From Acanthochlamys bracteata (taxonomy: Eukaryota; Streptophyta; Magnoliopsida; Pandanales; Velloziaceae), in the NCBI GenBank assembly GCA_019914995.1, contig CM034129.1, positions 8,115,725-8,179,724 on the forward strand: a stretch of 64,000 bases of DNA, given 5' to 3'. A model generated the notes under the pieces. It was given only the letters and a program-made list of their open reading frames with translations. It was not told where the DNA came from and did not search any database. Shown in pieces: positions 38,531 through 50,165 of this stretch. The position numbers and the translations under genes were made by a program. Positions within the stretch are counted from its first letter, which is position 1; every line of letters starts with the position of its first letter.

Positions 38531-41500
38531 TTGTGCATGAACAAGATACAAACAGAAGCATTCATCAATCCATGCTGCATCACTAAGTAGCGTCAACTAG
38601 AAACAAATTCAAACTCAAAAAACCAGCAACCACCAGGACATGGAAGTATCAGCAACATGAATTGAATCAAAAGCAACAAAATCAAGGTTTTTTAACCATC
38701 TATGTAGCTGACTTGCTGGACGAATTTTCTGTCTCACCTCATTACTCAGTGGAAGTTACCATATCACAGTTTGAATTATGAAATAGTAGAACATATCTTT
38801 ATGGGTAAGTATGACCTCAGCATATTCATCTAGGATTTGGTACGACCTGTTTAGTGCCCATTTCCAGTAGTTGGAGACATCTTCACTTTAAAATAATGGG
38901 TTCAGATAATTAAACTCGATCCCTACAATATTTCAGCAAATCTGGAATAAACAAAACGTAGCAGTAACTTTATTGTAGTGATCCAAGGCAAGCATTGCTG
39001 CAGTTCTGTGCAAGAGCTTTTATAAACGGGCAGTGGCATCATTGTTCAATTGCTAGAGGAGCAAGAGGGAATTCATGAAACTGCTACGGTACTGGAATTA
39101 TCCTGACATACCAAGATGTCATCGGTACGGTTCACCATGTCAAATCAGCTGCATAACAGAAACAGATTTGAACGAAATGTTCTATCGTTATTTTCCTTGC
39201 AAATAATATCAGACAAAAAACCAGCAGAAAATTCTTACTTTAGACATATCACAGTCAGGCATGTTCATTCTCCCACTTTACTCAAGAATCCTGACATGCA
39301 CCAACTCAAGAATAATCCTCCAAGATAAAAGAAACTCTACAGTGTAAAGAAGCAAGAATATAACCAAAACGCGAGCATGTTCCCCAGTAGCACGCATCAC
39401 GAGGCTTTAGAACTTTTACTATTTAGGATATCCGGAAGCAGCCAAAACCTAGCATGAAGCAAGGTAGTAGATTCATATTTAATTTATTTTGAGCGTCTTT
39501 TGCCTTTAGGATGCTATATATACATTGGATTCCTACTGTACATGCACCACAGGCATTTGCCATTGTGCATCTACGACTAGCAGAAAGAAATGGATCAAAT
39601 GGCTGCAGCAACAACAGGAGCAAATAGTGCTGTGCAAAAGATGCAGATAATCAAGGGCGAACGGGGTCTCTTTTGCATCGTCAGATAACAGTGTTGTCAT
39701 GAGGCAGATACTTGGCACACATGCACCTGATGGCCGGGAGATTGATGTCCGGCCCATCTTGCATGTGGCAGAAGACATCTTACAAAGGGCCACCCCTACG
39801 ATGTTTTTGGTACATACACCAAACTTCATTACTAACACACTAGTAGCTTTTTCTATTCAACCATATGCAAAACCTCTTACCATAGATGCATACTTAAATT
39901 CAACTCAGCAAATGCTTGCAAAAGGTAAGCATCTACAACTGATTGAGTTACATGGTTGACAAAAGCAAGATTAAAAGACTTAGAAGCTACACATTCAATC
40001 AGATGAAGAACACATAAACCTTTTACTTGCAGAAACTAAGTGTATGCATCTGCATAAACCTTCTCTACTTCACCGTTTAAAAGTAATTGCTGCAAAATGA
40101 GATAAACTGCCTGCATGCCAGTAGTCCTACAATGTTGGCCTGTTGAGCGATCTCTTAAACCTCCTCTCTTGCTAAAACCGCCTGATCGTTTATAAGTCTA
40201 GCTAATTAGTCATGTGATGCATGCAAGTTAATATATTCTTAGGATGGAAGAAATCCCAAACTTCTAAGAGAAATAGCATATGTCTAAAGCTCTTTTCCAT
40301 TGCTTTTGTTACTAGAGTAATAAAAAGCAATATGTTACCGTTTATATTTATGACACCTTTCTTTCATTGTCAAGAGATCTATTCACTTTGTTTCTTTTTT
40401 ATGTGGTCATAAAAACAAATTCTGACTTCATCCTCCTTTAAATACAAACACAGTAAAAGATAGGATAGGTGTGCCATCCTACCTAAGTAACGGTAAGCAG
40501 GAAATAAGAGTAGGTATGTCACAATATTAGCAAATATACAGCATTACAATATGAATTGCAATGCTGCACTACAAAGAAGTAATTTACACTGCAGAAAAGA
40601 GCAATACCTTGTATGATGAGATTCTCATGAGAATTACAAGCCTTGACTCACTTTCATTTCAAAGTTTTCATTTACTTCTCCTAATTCTCCCTGTTTTCGA
40701 ATCTAATGGTGTTGTACTAAGATATATTCATTTCTTAAGTCTTTATGATGATTTAAACTTCAATCAAGGAAAGTTGTTGGCAAAAATCCTAGAATTTGAC
40801 TGCTCCTAGTAGGAAAATGTCTCACTTTTGTTGTCGATATGTTCCTTGCAGACACCACAAGATCAAACAGAAGGCATTGCCGACAGGATTTACCATCATC
40901 CTGGCGTAATTAGTATGTTTGAGGTCCTAGCATATGCCATCCACAAAATAACTTGCGAGGTTACTCACCCTACCCTACTTAACATGTTATCTATCCATTT
41001 TTTTAACATTATTTATGCCTTGAAAACTATTCTATGTTTCCATCCTAATAGTCTTCCCGGTATCTAATGCATCAAATGCACCTTTAAGTTACCACCATTC
41101 CTATGTGAAATATGTATCAAGCAGATCTTATAAGTAACAAGGTTGTTTGATATTTTGCAGTTAACTTGCAAATGCTCTGGAGCTACGGATGCACACGGAA
41201 CAACCTTGCACTTGTTCACTTCACTCTCAAGCTACGCTTGGGATGTCAAGGCAGTCTTGGTTCTGGCAGCCTTTGCTGTGGCATATGGTGAATTCTGGTT
41301 AATTCCGCAACTACACACCCTCAATCCTTTAGCCAAATCAATTGCACTCCTCAAGCAGGTTCCAGATATCCTGGAGCACACTGATCTCTTAAAACCTCGA
41401 TTTGATGCCATTAACAATCTCATTAGAGAAATGGTCGAGGTCACTAGGTGTATAGTTGAGTTTAAAGAGCTGCCAACCGAGTACATTTTTCCTGACAGTC

Positions 41501-43675
41501 CTGACATGGCCACAGCAATGGCACACATTCCAACTGCAGCTTATTGGATCATGAGGAGTGCAATCGCTTGCGCAGCCCAGATTGTTGGGCTAATTGGCCT
41601 AAGCCATGAGTATGTGAACCTAGTACTCTTTAAGAACAAAAAAATAAAATAAAAATTCTACAAATGAACACTAAAAGCAAAATCTTGGTTTTCGGTTCCA
41701 GGTATATTAGTTCCACAACGGACGCATGGGAGCTTTCAAGTTTGGCTCACAAACTGAGCAATATACATGGGCACCTCAAGAAGCAGCTGAGACACTGCCA
41801 TCACTACATTGGTAAGTCAAAGGGGCTAAGAAGTCGATATTATTTGCAGATGAAGGGATGTTATGCTCATAGTTTAGCAATTACCTACTTTATGTCTGAG
41901 ATATAAATCAATGATGTTGGACTTACAGTTTGCCAGTTTCAAGCTCACAACTCTCTTGCTGTATTGCTTTCCCTATCAAAGTAATTAACTTATATTAACA
42001 GTTAGAGGTAAGAACCTATGTCAGTCAGATAAATTGTAACTGACTTCCAGAAACATCAGAGCATTGGTCTTTTTTTCTTTTATTTCTTTATTTCTTCTTC
42101 TTAGAAGAAACCATCAAGTGTTCTATGCATGCATAATTAGTGCCAACCAATTTTAACCTTCAATTTCAAATTTGCAAACTCAAGCAATTAGCTCTATTTT
42201 GTTAATTATTTTTCCTTAAAAATAAATCAGACTCATAACTTAGTGTAAACTACATCGATGTGTAATGTAAGAGGAAGCACATTGGTTTCCAGCATGTTAA
42301 GTTCCTTATAATGCCAAAATGGAAACTTATGTAAATGGCACGTCAAAACTAGATTAGACTCATGACAGAGAGAAATTAAGTGATTACACTTAGGGAGCAA
42401 TGCTATAAAAAATATCTGTTTTATCATGTAGATGAGAGGAAGCACATTAAAGCTTACCAGAGCGTTGTGAGCCTGTTCGAGACCCCCCATATTGATAACA
42501 TGAAGATCCTCAAAGTACTACTTTACTCGAAAGATGATCTGCCACTCATGAATGGCACCACCAAAAGAAGAGTCAGCATTGACGTGCTCCGAAGTAAGAT
42601 TGTCATGTTCCTCATCTCAGACCTTGAAATTAGCCACGAAGAACTCGCTGTCCTTGTTCAGATATACAGTGATACACACGAGGGTGGACTTGAAAGGCAT
42701 TATGAGATTGTGTGGCTCCCAATTATTGACAAGCATATCCCATGGGATGATCCAAAGGAAGAGGCATTCAACCGAGTGGCATCAACAATGCCTTGGTACT
42801 TTGTGCATCACCCTTCCTTGGTTGAACAAGCAGTTATCAAATATGCAAGGGATGCATGGCACTTTGACAAGAAGCCATTACTAGTGGTACTGGATCCACA
42901 AGGAAAGGTTGTATGCCCAAATGCCCTCCACATGATGTGGATATGGGGAAGATTAGCCTACCCTTTCACCACCAGCAAGGAGGAGGCCCTTTGGAGAGAT
43001 GAGACATGGAGGCTGGAGTTCTTGGTTGATGAGATTGATACAGAAATACTTGCATGGGTAAGCACACTAGCCTCTTTGGGGAAATTTTAATAATCCTATA
43101 ATGCAAAAGTACAATGGAGTTCTGAACAATACTGGAAATAACTTTAGGGCTACAGGTTAACAGTTTGATACCAGGCTCCAACAGCTTAACTTTAGCACGA
43201 AACAGAGAGATTTATCTAGGCCCCTTGTTAACCTGATCATTTAATAAACTAAATGTAGAAATCACTGCAAAGAATTTCCAACCTAACATACCAAAAGTTA
43301 TTATCTGCTTCAAAAAACAATATCGTAGCCCCTAAAAGGATCGGTCCGGGCTTCTACTATATGCTCTATCCTGCTCTTCCTATACCTTCGCATGGGATCA
43401 TGCCTGACTACTTTGTACGTAGGTTCAAGAAGGCCGTTATGTTTGCTTATATGGAGGACATAACATAGAATGGATCAGGAGATTCACTACCCTTATGAGG
43501 GGTGTGGCAATAGAAGCTGGGATTCAATTGGAGATGGTCTATGTAGGTAGGAGCAACCCCAAGGACCGTGTAAGGAAAGCTATTGCAACAATCGGAGCAG
43601 AGAAGCTAAGCGGATACTGGCAAGACCTGGTGAAGGTCTGCTTCTTCTGGGTTCGGCTGGAGAGCATGCTCTACT

Positions 43676-46551
43676 CATTACTACAAATTGGGTCTTTACC
43701 GACCTCAAAATTTAGTCGGTATTGGCATCAAAATCAGTCGGTAATACCAATTACCGACTAAAAATATGATAGTCGGCCATCCGTCGGCAATGACTGGTCG
43801 CTAAACGATTTACCGACTACACGATAAATTCAGTCGGTAATGAACAGTAAATTACCGACTAAATTTAAAATAATCGATAATTTTAGTTTACCGACTAAAA
43901 TTTTCAGTGGCTAAATTCTGAATTAGCGACTGAAATTCAGTACGGTAATTTCAATTTACCCACTAAATTTTTAATCATTAAATTTGCCTAATAAAATTAT
44001 AATTAATATTTATTAAATGATAACAAAATCATTTATATTCATTAAAAATATATAGAATATTCACCAAGATTTACAATTTTATATCCATTAAAGTCATCAT
44101 CAAATTAAATATACCAATTCATCAACCACAAAAATTTTCTCATAATTAAGTACAAATTTTTTCTTATCATTAAGTACTCCAAACAAGCTCTTTGTCTGAT
44201 CAAGGTACACTTCAAACAGACTCTTAGTCTTATTGTTGAGTACTCCATATGGTCATTGGCTTTGAAAATCATTATCTGGATACCTCTTGTCACACTCTTG
44301 TAGTTATCTCAATTTGCCGGAGATTGGAGGGACAAGAATTGCTTGGAGATTCCAACAGTACTTCAGATTAGGGAGCACCAAAACAGAGAAACAACGTGAG
44401 TTCTAGCTCCTGTACTAAAGCTGCATAAACAAAGACCGAACTCATCTAGCTGTCTGAAAATGGCAATGCAAGAACCAGCAACATCTATATATCTGAAAAT
44501 TTTGATACGAGGATCAGCATATGAGATAACGAAAAATGGCTAAGATAAAACGAATAGCACCATGATTCATATACTTCATGCACACACCAGAAACTCAAAC
44601 TTCCAATATGCAATTCCAGATAACAGAACAACCAATGAAGGCAATGCAGCTAACGCCAAGAAAGATACCAAATACAATGAGGATACTCTAACAAATACCT
44701 CTTCTGTTCAGCTGCATAGAGCTTCGCCTCAAGCCGCGGACCAAGCTCTTCCTCTTGAGACGACCATGATGGGCTCCTAAATTCAATTCTGTCAAAGAAG
44801 AACTTCAAATCAAGTCTAAGCACTTTAATTCAATTCTACATTGATTCAGCAGTAACTTAGACTCAAACATGAAGCCATATAAGATGGAATAAACATCCCG
44901 ACTTCAAGAATGACTCAAGCTTAACCAGTCCCAACTTCCAAGAGGTTAAAGGAAATAGAAGTGATTCAAGCTATAAAATCCAAAGTAAGGCTCCAACAGG
45001 TAGAAATTTTAAGCTAGGCAGAAGCTTTGCATAGAAAATTAGATGGATGAGGATCAAGATCTGAAAAACCTCCTAAACATAAATTTGAGCTTTTAGAAAA
45101 ACGTTTTACTTTCATCTTTTGCAAACCAAAATAATAACAAGATCAAATCAGGAACTAAGGAAAGTACTTTTTTCTCTAAACTACTTGTTATTAAAATAAA
45201 AAATCTACTAGAGGAACTGAGGAAGTAGCTAACACAATCACAGGTGAAGATCGACCAGATTTCGATGTAATTAAGAAAAATCACAAGCTACACTGAAATT
45301 CAGGTTTGCAAACTATGCACAAGATCATAACGTAAAAAACTGAGTAACTCCCACAACTAAAACATGAGAAGAGGAAAACGACAGATTGCAAAACACCACT
45401 TAATCACAAAAAATAAACTAACATGCAAATCTCTCAACAAATAGTTCTCAATCACGCTCGAAAGATCTCCTACAGCTATACTATACAAAATCAATAAAAA
45501 CCTAGAATCAAGGAGTGCCTATTGAAGAAGGGAAACGGAAACAGTAGCCATAACAAAGCAATCACTATTTGTAGATAAATCGAGAACCAAAACCAAACAT
45601 TAGAATCAAAATTCCAGCCCTAAATCACTTGTCGTCTGAGATCAGCGTCTCTAAGCTTAGCTTCGATCTCCTCAGCGCTGAGCAGCGGCGGGCTGCTCCG
45701 TCTTTCGATTAACCTCCGGCGAATTCTCCGGGGAACCTCTCCCGGCATTGATCCAACTGAAAAATCCAATGCAATTGTCTAGGGTTCAACTACTGAAGCT
45801 ATAAGGTCACTTCATTCCCCAAATCAGAAACCAAACAAAATCAAATCAAAGCAAATAAAAAGAAAGGTTGGACTACTAGCTTGCTTCAGTTGGGGGCAAA
45901 AGTAAGCATTCACCAGCAGCAGTTAGGAACACAGAGACTGCAGAAAGCGAGAGCCGGTCTGCTTCCTCTCTTCACCAGAACAAACAAAACCAAAAAAAAT
46001 AAATTAAGGAGCAGGTAATCACTGTTGAGTAGGGAAGTATAGAATTAATTTATGAGGGGGATGTTGGCTACAGCAAGAATTGCTTACTTTCTTCGCCGGT
46101 CGTAGATGAAACCTGCAGTCACGCGCCGGAGAAGGAAGCGAGGTTTTCGGCGAGCAGGAGCAGGTGAGAAAGAAATAAGAGTAGTACTGATCGAACTGGT
46201 CAACTGGAACTTACTAAAACTGATAAATACCGAGTGACTAAAAAATTCAGTCCGGTAAAGTTACCGACTAAAAATATTTTTAGTCGATAATTAATATGAA
46301 TTACCGACTAAATTTATTTCAGTCGGTAAAATTATCGATTGAAAGTAAATTCAGTCGGTAATTAATATAAATTATCGATTAAATTATATTTCAGTCGATA
46401 AATAAATTGATTTATCGATCGATAGTCTAGTCAGTTGGTAAATACAAAAAAAATATCGACTAAATTTTTTTCGTCGGTATTGATAGATTTGATGACTGTA
46501 TTATTTCAGTCGGTATATTTTCAGTCGCTGAAAATTATTTTTGTAGTAGTG
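43676..46551. mobile_element. non-autonomous CACTA (EnSpm-type) transposon in SEO exon 6
   Basis: 2,876 bp with terminal inverted repeats: left CATTACTACAAATT, right (reverse complement) CACTACTACAAAAAT. It is flanked by the direct repeat ACT at 43673-43675 and 46552-46554, the 3-bp duplication typical of CACTA elements. Both subterminal zones (about 43700-43930 and 46226-46530) are packed with short repeats in both orientations, TTACCGACTAAA and CAGTCGGTAA, which in this superfamily bind transposase. No transposase reading frame is visible, so it depends on a partner elsewhere. The interior contains a host-gene-like fragment at 45629-45778. One TIR base differs from the canonical CACTA at the left end (CATTA). 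Confidence 0.88.
45629..45778 (-). pseudogene. captured TCP11-like first-exon fragment inside the CACTA element
   Basis: On the minus strand a frame reads IALDFSV, then MPGEVPRRIRRRLIERRS and SAEEIEAKLRDADLRRQ, followed at once by GTGATT, a plausible splice donor. As I remember the family, the N-terminus of plant T-complex-protein-11-like (TCP11) proteins has this order: an aliphatic ALDFPV start, VPRRLRRRLL, then VEEIEAKLR.ADLRRQ. The fragment stops where the first intron would begin, and the GC-richer sequence further upstream on this strand (45,860-46,150) could be its captured 5' UTR. There is a stop before IALDFSV, so any translation would start at the ATG at 45748. It is probably a transduplicated piece, not a working gene. 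The family name is moderately sure; that it is foreign to the transposon is more certain. Confidence 0.6.
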
Positions 46552-48780
46552 ACTCCAAAATGCAGTATGTCAGAAGTATTGCGGATGACCACATGATGCA
46601 GGAGGTAATGACATTGTTGAGCTTTGACAGCAGTGAAGAGGGGTGGACACTGATAACCAAGGGTTCCAAGGAAATGGAGAAGGCCAATGGGAAGAAGATT
46701 CTAGAATGTCTTGCGCAATTTGACCAGTGGAAGCCCAATGTGGAGGATCAAGGATTTATTCCTGCTCTCTCAAATGCATTGGCACCATTCCATACACGTG
46801 AACACTGCACTCGCCTCATACTCCCTGGGGACCCTAACATGATCGAGGAACGAGTGGTGTGTGCAGAGTGTAAGCGCCCCATGGAAAAGTTTGTCCTGTA
46901 CCGCTGCTGCAATGACTGAAACCAAAAGCTATGAGAAGGTCTAGGTAATGCACAACTCTTGCTGTTTCCTGTTGGTGCCAATAGCAGGTTGGTGGCTTAT
47001 TAGTCATTTTTAAAGGTTAGAATAAGAAGCGTGTGAACTTGCTGTAGGTTGTGTGTGTCCCTGTGTGTAGGTTGTGTGCATCTTCTGATCCTTATGAGAT
47101 CAAATTAAGACGTTGATTTCCTAATGCATTAAAACAAACTTCTATGAATTAATTGGTATGTTTGCCTCTGCCTTGCATTTTCTGATTGTTGTGAGTGTCA
47201 TTCAAATATCCCCGGGAAATTATTGCAACCAATATGCTACATTGAAATCATGTGGCAAAGTTCAAGTTTAGCCTAGTTATTAGTAGTTGATTAAAAATTT
47301 ACTCAGATATGGTAGTAATTGCCAATAACAGCAGATGTCTAATAATCATACTGACAGTGATCATTTGGAATATATGGCAACATATGTTTCCATTCATACA
47401 TAGCTATTTTTAGCTTCTTTGTTGTCTAGTATGGAATAATGCATAGTAGGTAGTTCTTCATGTACTGTAGCATCTATGTATATCTATATACCAAGGTGTA
47501 TTGAATCAAAAGTAAAGAAACTCCAGCACTAGTGTAGTGCAGTTTGTATCCAGATTCATTTTGTTTACTTGTTTAAGTTATTTTATCTGATCATGACTAA
47601 AAGAAAACGTGTTTGGAAGTCCATAAGAGTAAAACAAGAAGAACAATAGGATATTTAAACATTTTAGTTCTTGTGAACAAAAATCCAACAGTCTCCTGAA
47701 ACTCTAACCTTGCCCCTCAGGCAGCAGTACAGCTAGGGAAGCACCTAGGTAGAGTTTGTCAGATTATCTGATGCCATGGGGCTTTCAGCAACTCAAACGA
47801 CTTGCTTAACTAGAGAGATTAAAGAGACTCAGAATCATCCTTCTATTCACAAAACTAAGAGGTTTGCTACTCAAAAGGTTACTGCCCCGGAAAAGGTCAT
47901 TCTTATGAAAATAAAAACCGAAAAGTAAATATGAGCAGTTAAAGTGTTACAATGCATTTTACATGCTACACACAAAACACAAGGCAGATGTAAAAATTCA
48001 GTTTTACACGCTCCTTACGAAGAGACAGTTATCACAAGGTAAAATAGAGAAAAGAATGCCAAATGTGGATACCAACCTGCTTTTCTTTGCTGTTAACTAC
48101 TGTCTAAACTCAATAATCCCTGCAGCAGTTATCACTTCCCTTTTGGCCATGCAACATCTGATCAGTTATCTTCATAAAAATACCTGAATACAGAGTACGA
48201 AGCAAATTAATGATTGTGATATCAGACAAAAAGAACACTATGTTAGGCCATTAGGTTGTACTCCCTACTGAAGCGGCAACATAGGCACCAGTAAATTTCA
48301 AAGACTGCCAGGGATTATTGTCATAATAGGAACACGTAGGGACTACTGGCACTTATATATGTCATTATAATCAAAGAGAAATATTACATAGTAGAACGTC
48401 CTCAAAAGTGGCACCTCTAACTTTTCAACAAATACACGTACCTGCCTTTTCCATTTGTTTTATTCCCCACAAAAGAACATGCCCCTATCAAGGAACAACC
48501 CAAAGAAACATATATAGAATATGCTCCAAAAATAGTAAGAAAGCAGAAACTAATATGCATCTCTGCTACTTTAAGTTTGTAAGGGTGGTAAGAAATCCAT
48601 CAGTAAATTTGCCACTTTTGTACAGAAAACAGTTCTTTAAGTAAGCTCTCGGAGTAGAATGTCTATGCAAGTGTTTCTCTGTGCTGATTCAGTTCCTAGG
48701 CTTCCCTAACCTTACATTAGCATGCATGATCTCAGAAATGCATATTAAGCAATTTAAATTGGTAATGTCTTCCAAGAGAT

Positions 48781-48892
48781 ATGCTCCACTACTTTTACCT
48801 ACATAATACAAGCCCTTCGTTCTGTACGACAAATTTATGCTCCACTACTTTTACCTACATAATACAAACCCTTAGTTCAGTACGACAAATTT
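48781..48892. repeat. 56-bp tandem duplication
   Basis: Two adjacent 56-bp units, 48781-48836 and 48837-48892, each starting ATGCTCCACTACTTTTACCT and ending GTACGACAAATTT. They differ at only a few bases, so the duplication is fairly young. Confidence 0.85.
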
Positions 48893-50004
48893 CAACCCAA
48901 AAAAAAAAAAAAAAGGTTGGGGCGTAAACCGAATAACATAGTGTTCCATTTGCTAGGGGTGCCAGTATCCCGTACACAATCAGAATACTGAAGATGGGAA
49001 TGTTGCTTAAAGGTTACAGAGAAAAATTAGCTTTTTGGCACTCTGATTCCTTATAATTACAAAAGATACTTTCTTTTTACCTTTTCAAACTCGAGCCTTT
49101 ACTTATCAAAGAATGCGACATAATTTGGTAGCTTGACTAGATAAGGCCCACTATATCTTCTTTGCATGTCAAAGTTGAAAGTAACTTATAAGCATGCTTC
49201 TGATTTCCTTGCAAATGAATGTTAACAAGCGTCTCGAGCACAAGTTTGTAAAATACTAAGGGTCAGCAACTAATGCTGCTACTCTTAGATGAGAGTAAAG
49301 AGACATAAAAGAAGACTGCAACCAACTAAATATGTTCAAGAATATAAGATGAACATATTCTAACAATAAGGGTTGACTATTTTCTAGGAACTAGACTACA
49401 AAACTCATCAAATTTAGAACTAAGGCACTCCGAACTTCTGATTTTTTAAAATTTGCGGCCATGACCAACATTTAGTCCATTTGAATAGGAGTCCAACGCG
49501 CATAAGTTGTGATTCAAATCTTAAGCAGAAAACTGAATGGCCTAGACAAACAACAAAATCAGGATGCAACGGTGAATGCTGCTCTTGCAGTTATTATCAG
49601 TAACCTGTTACAGTCTCTTTTCTTCTCCACCATAAGCTAAACATGAACAATATATATATTCTTAACTCGTCATAGCAAACTTTTTGTGCAAAAGCTTGCC
49701 TGAGTAGTCTTAACCTATTTTATCCAAACTAGCTAGTTGAATCAATATTCTGCATTGATATAGTATATGCTTCTTTATAGGCAAATTGCATGTCTTGCAC
49801 CATAGAATGCTTTCACTCATATCTTCAACATAGGGGAACAAACTACTGCATTCTCTATTAACAATTGGAGCGTCTAGAGTTTTCCTCATTGCACCTAATA
49901 AATTAGGACCATTTTCACCTCATTCGTCAAAAAGTGATAGGCGTTCGACTACCTCATTTCCTCTGAATATGAGGGGTAGATTACTTTCTCAGCTATGAAC
50001 GGAG

Positions 50005-50165
50005 GAAATGATAGGAAAAAAATTTTAAAAAATATATATTGTCTCTTGATCAAGTGAATGGAAGTTAATAGTTTTCATATCGAGTGGTGGAGATTGATGT
50101 ACTTGTAAGTGTGACGGTGCCCCATAATGCCCCTAAAGATGGAGGTGCTTTATATATATATATGT
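50005..50165. repeat. half of a foldback MITE like those in CENP-X intron 3
   Basis: Carries TCTCTTGATCAAGTGAATGGA, TTTTCATATCGAGTGGTGGAGATT, and then GGTGCCCCATAATGCCCCTAAAGATGG before a (TA)n tract. These match the right arms of the units at 11.4-14.4 kb. The left arm is missing or eroded. Confidence 0.6.

Larger units (their letters stand above)
37231..39589. other. intergenic region upstream of the SEO gene
   Basis: Contains a repeat remnant at 37550-37830 and a tandem duplication at 38287-38530 (separate entries). The last kilobase is less AT-rich and should include the SEO promoter and 5' UTR, but no motif is clear enough to call. Confidence 0.45.
39590..46919 (+). pseudogene. sieve-element occlusion (SEO) gene, interrupted by a CACTA element
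   Basis: SEO proteins form the P-protein filaments of phloem sieve elements that gel after wounding. Exons: 39590-39809, 40852-40959, 41161-41609, 41702-41811, 42432-43057, and 43423-43675 continued at 46555-46919. Joined, they encode 709 aa, a normal family length; all splice sites are GT-AG and phases fit. Seen: THAPDGREIDVRPILHVAEDI in exon 1, LTCKCSGATDAHGTTLHLF and AYWIMRSAIACAAQI in exon 3, DAWELSSLAHKLSNIHGHL in exon 4, KKPLLVVLDPQGKVVCPNAL in the thioredoxin-like middle, GGHNIEWIRRFT, and the Cys-rich end VCAECKRPMEKFVLYRCC. Two lesions: a T4 run at 39671-39674 where the frame needs T3, shifting exon 1 before SDNSVVMRQ; and a 2,876-bp transposon after codon LY of RLESMLYSKMQ. Unexcised, translation would stop at 43759-43761 and lose the last ~120 residues. 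Apart from these the gene looks conserved, so both lesions may be recent; the T run could also be a sequence error. Confidence 0.85.
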
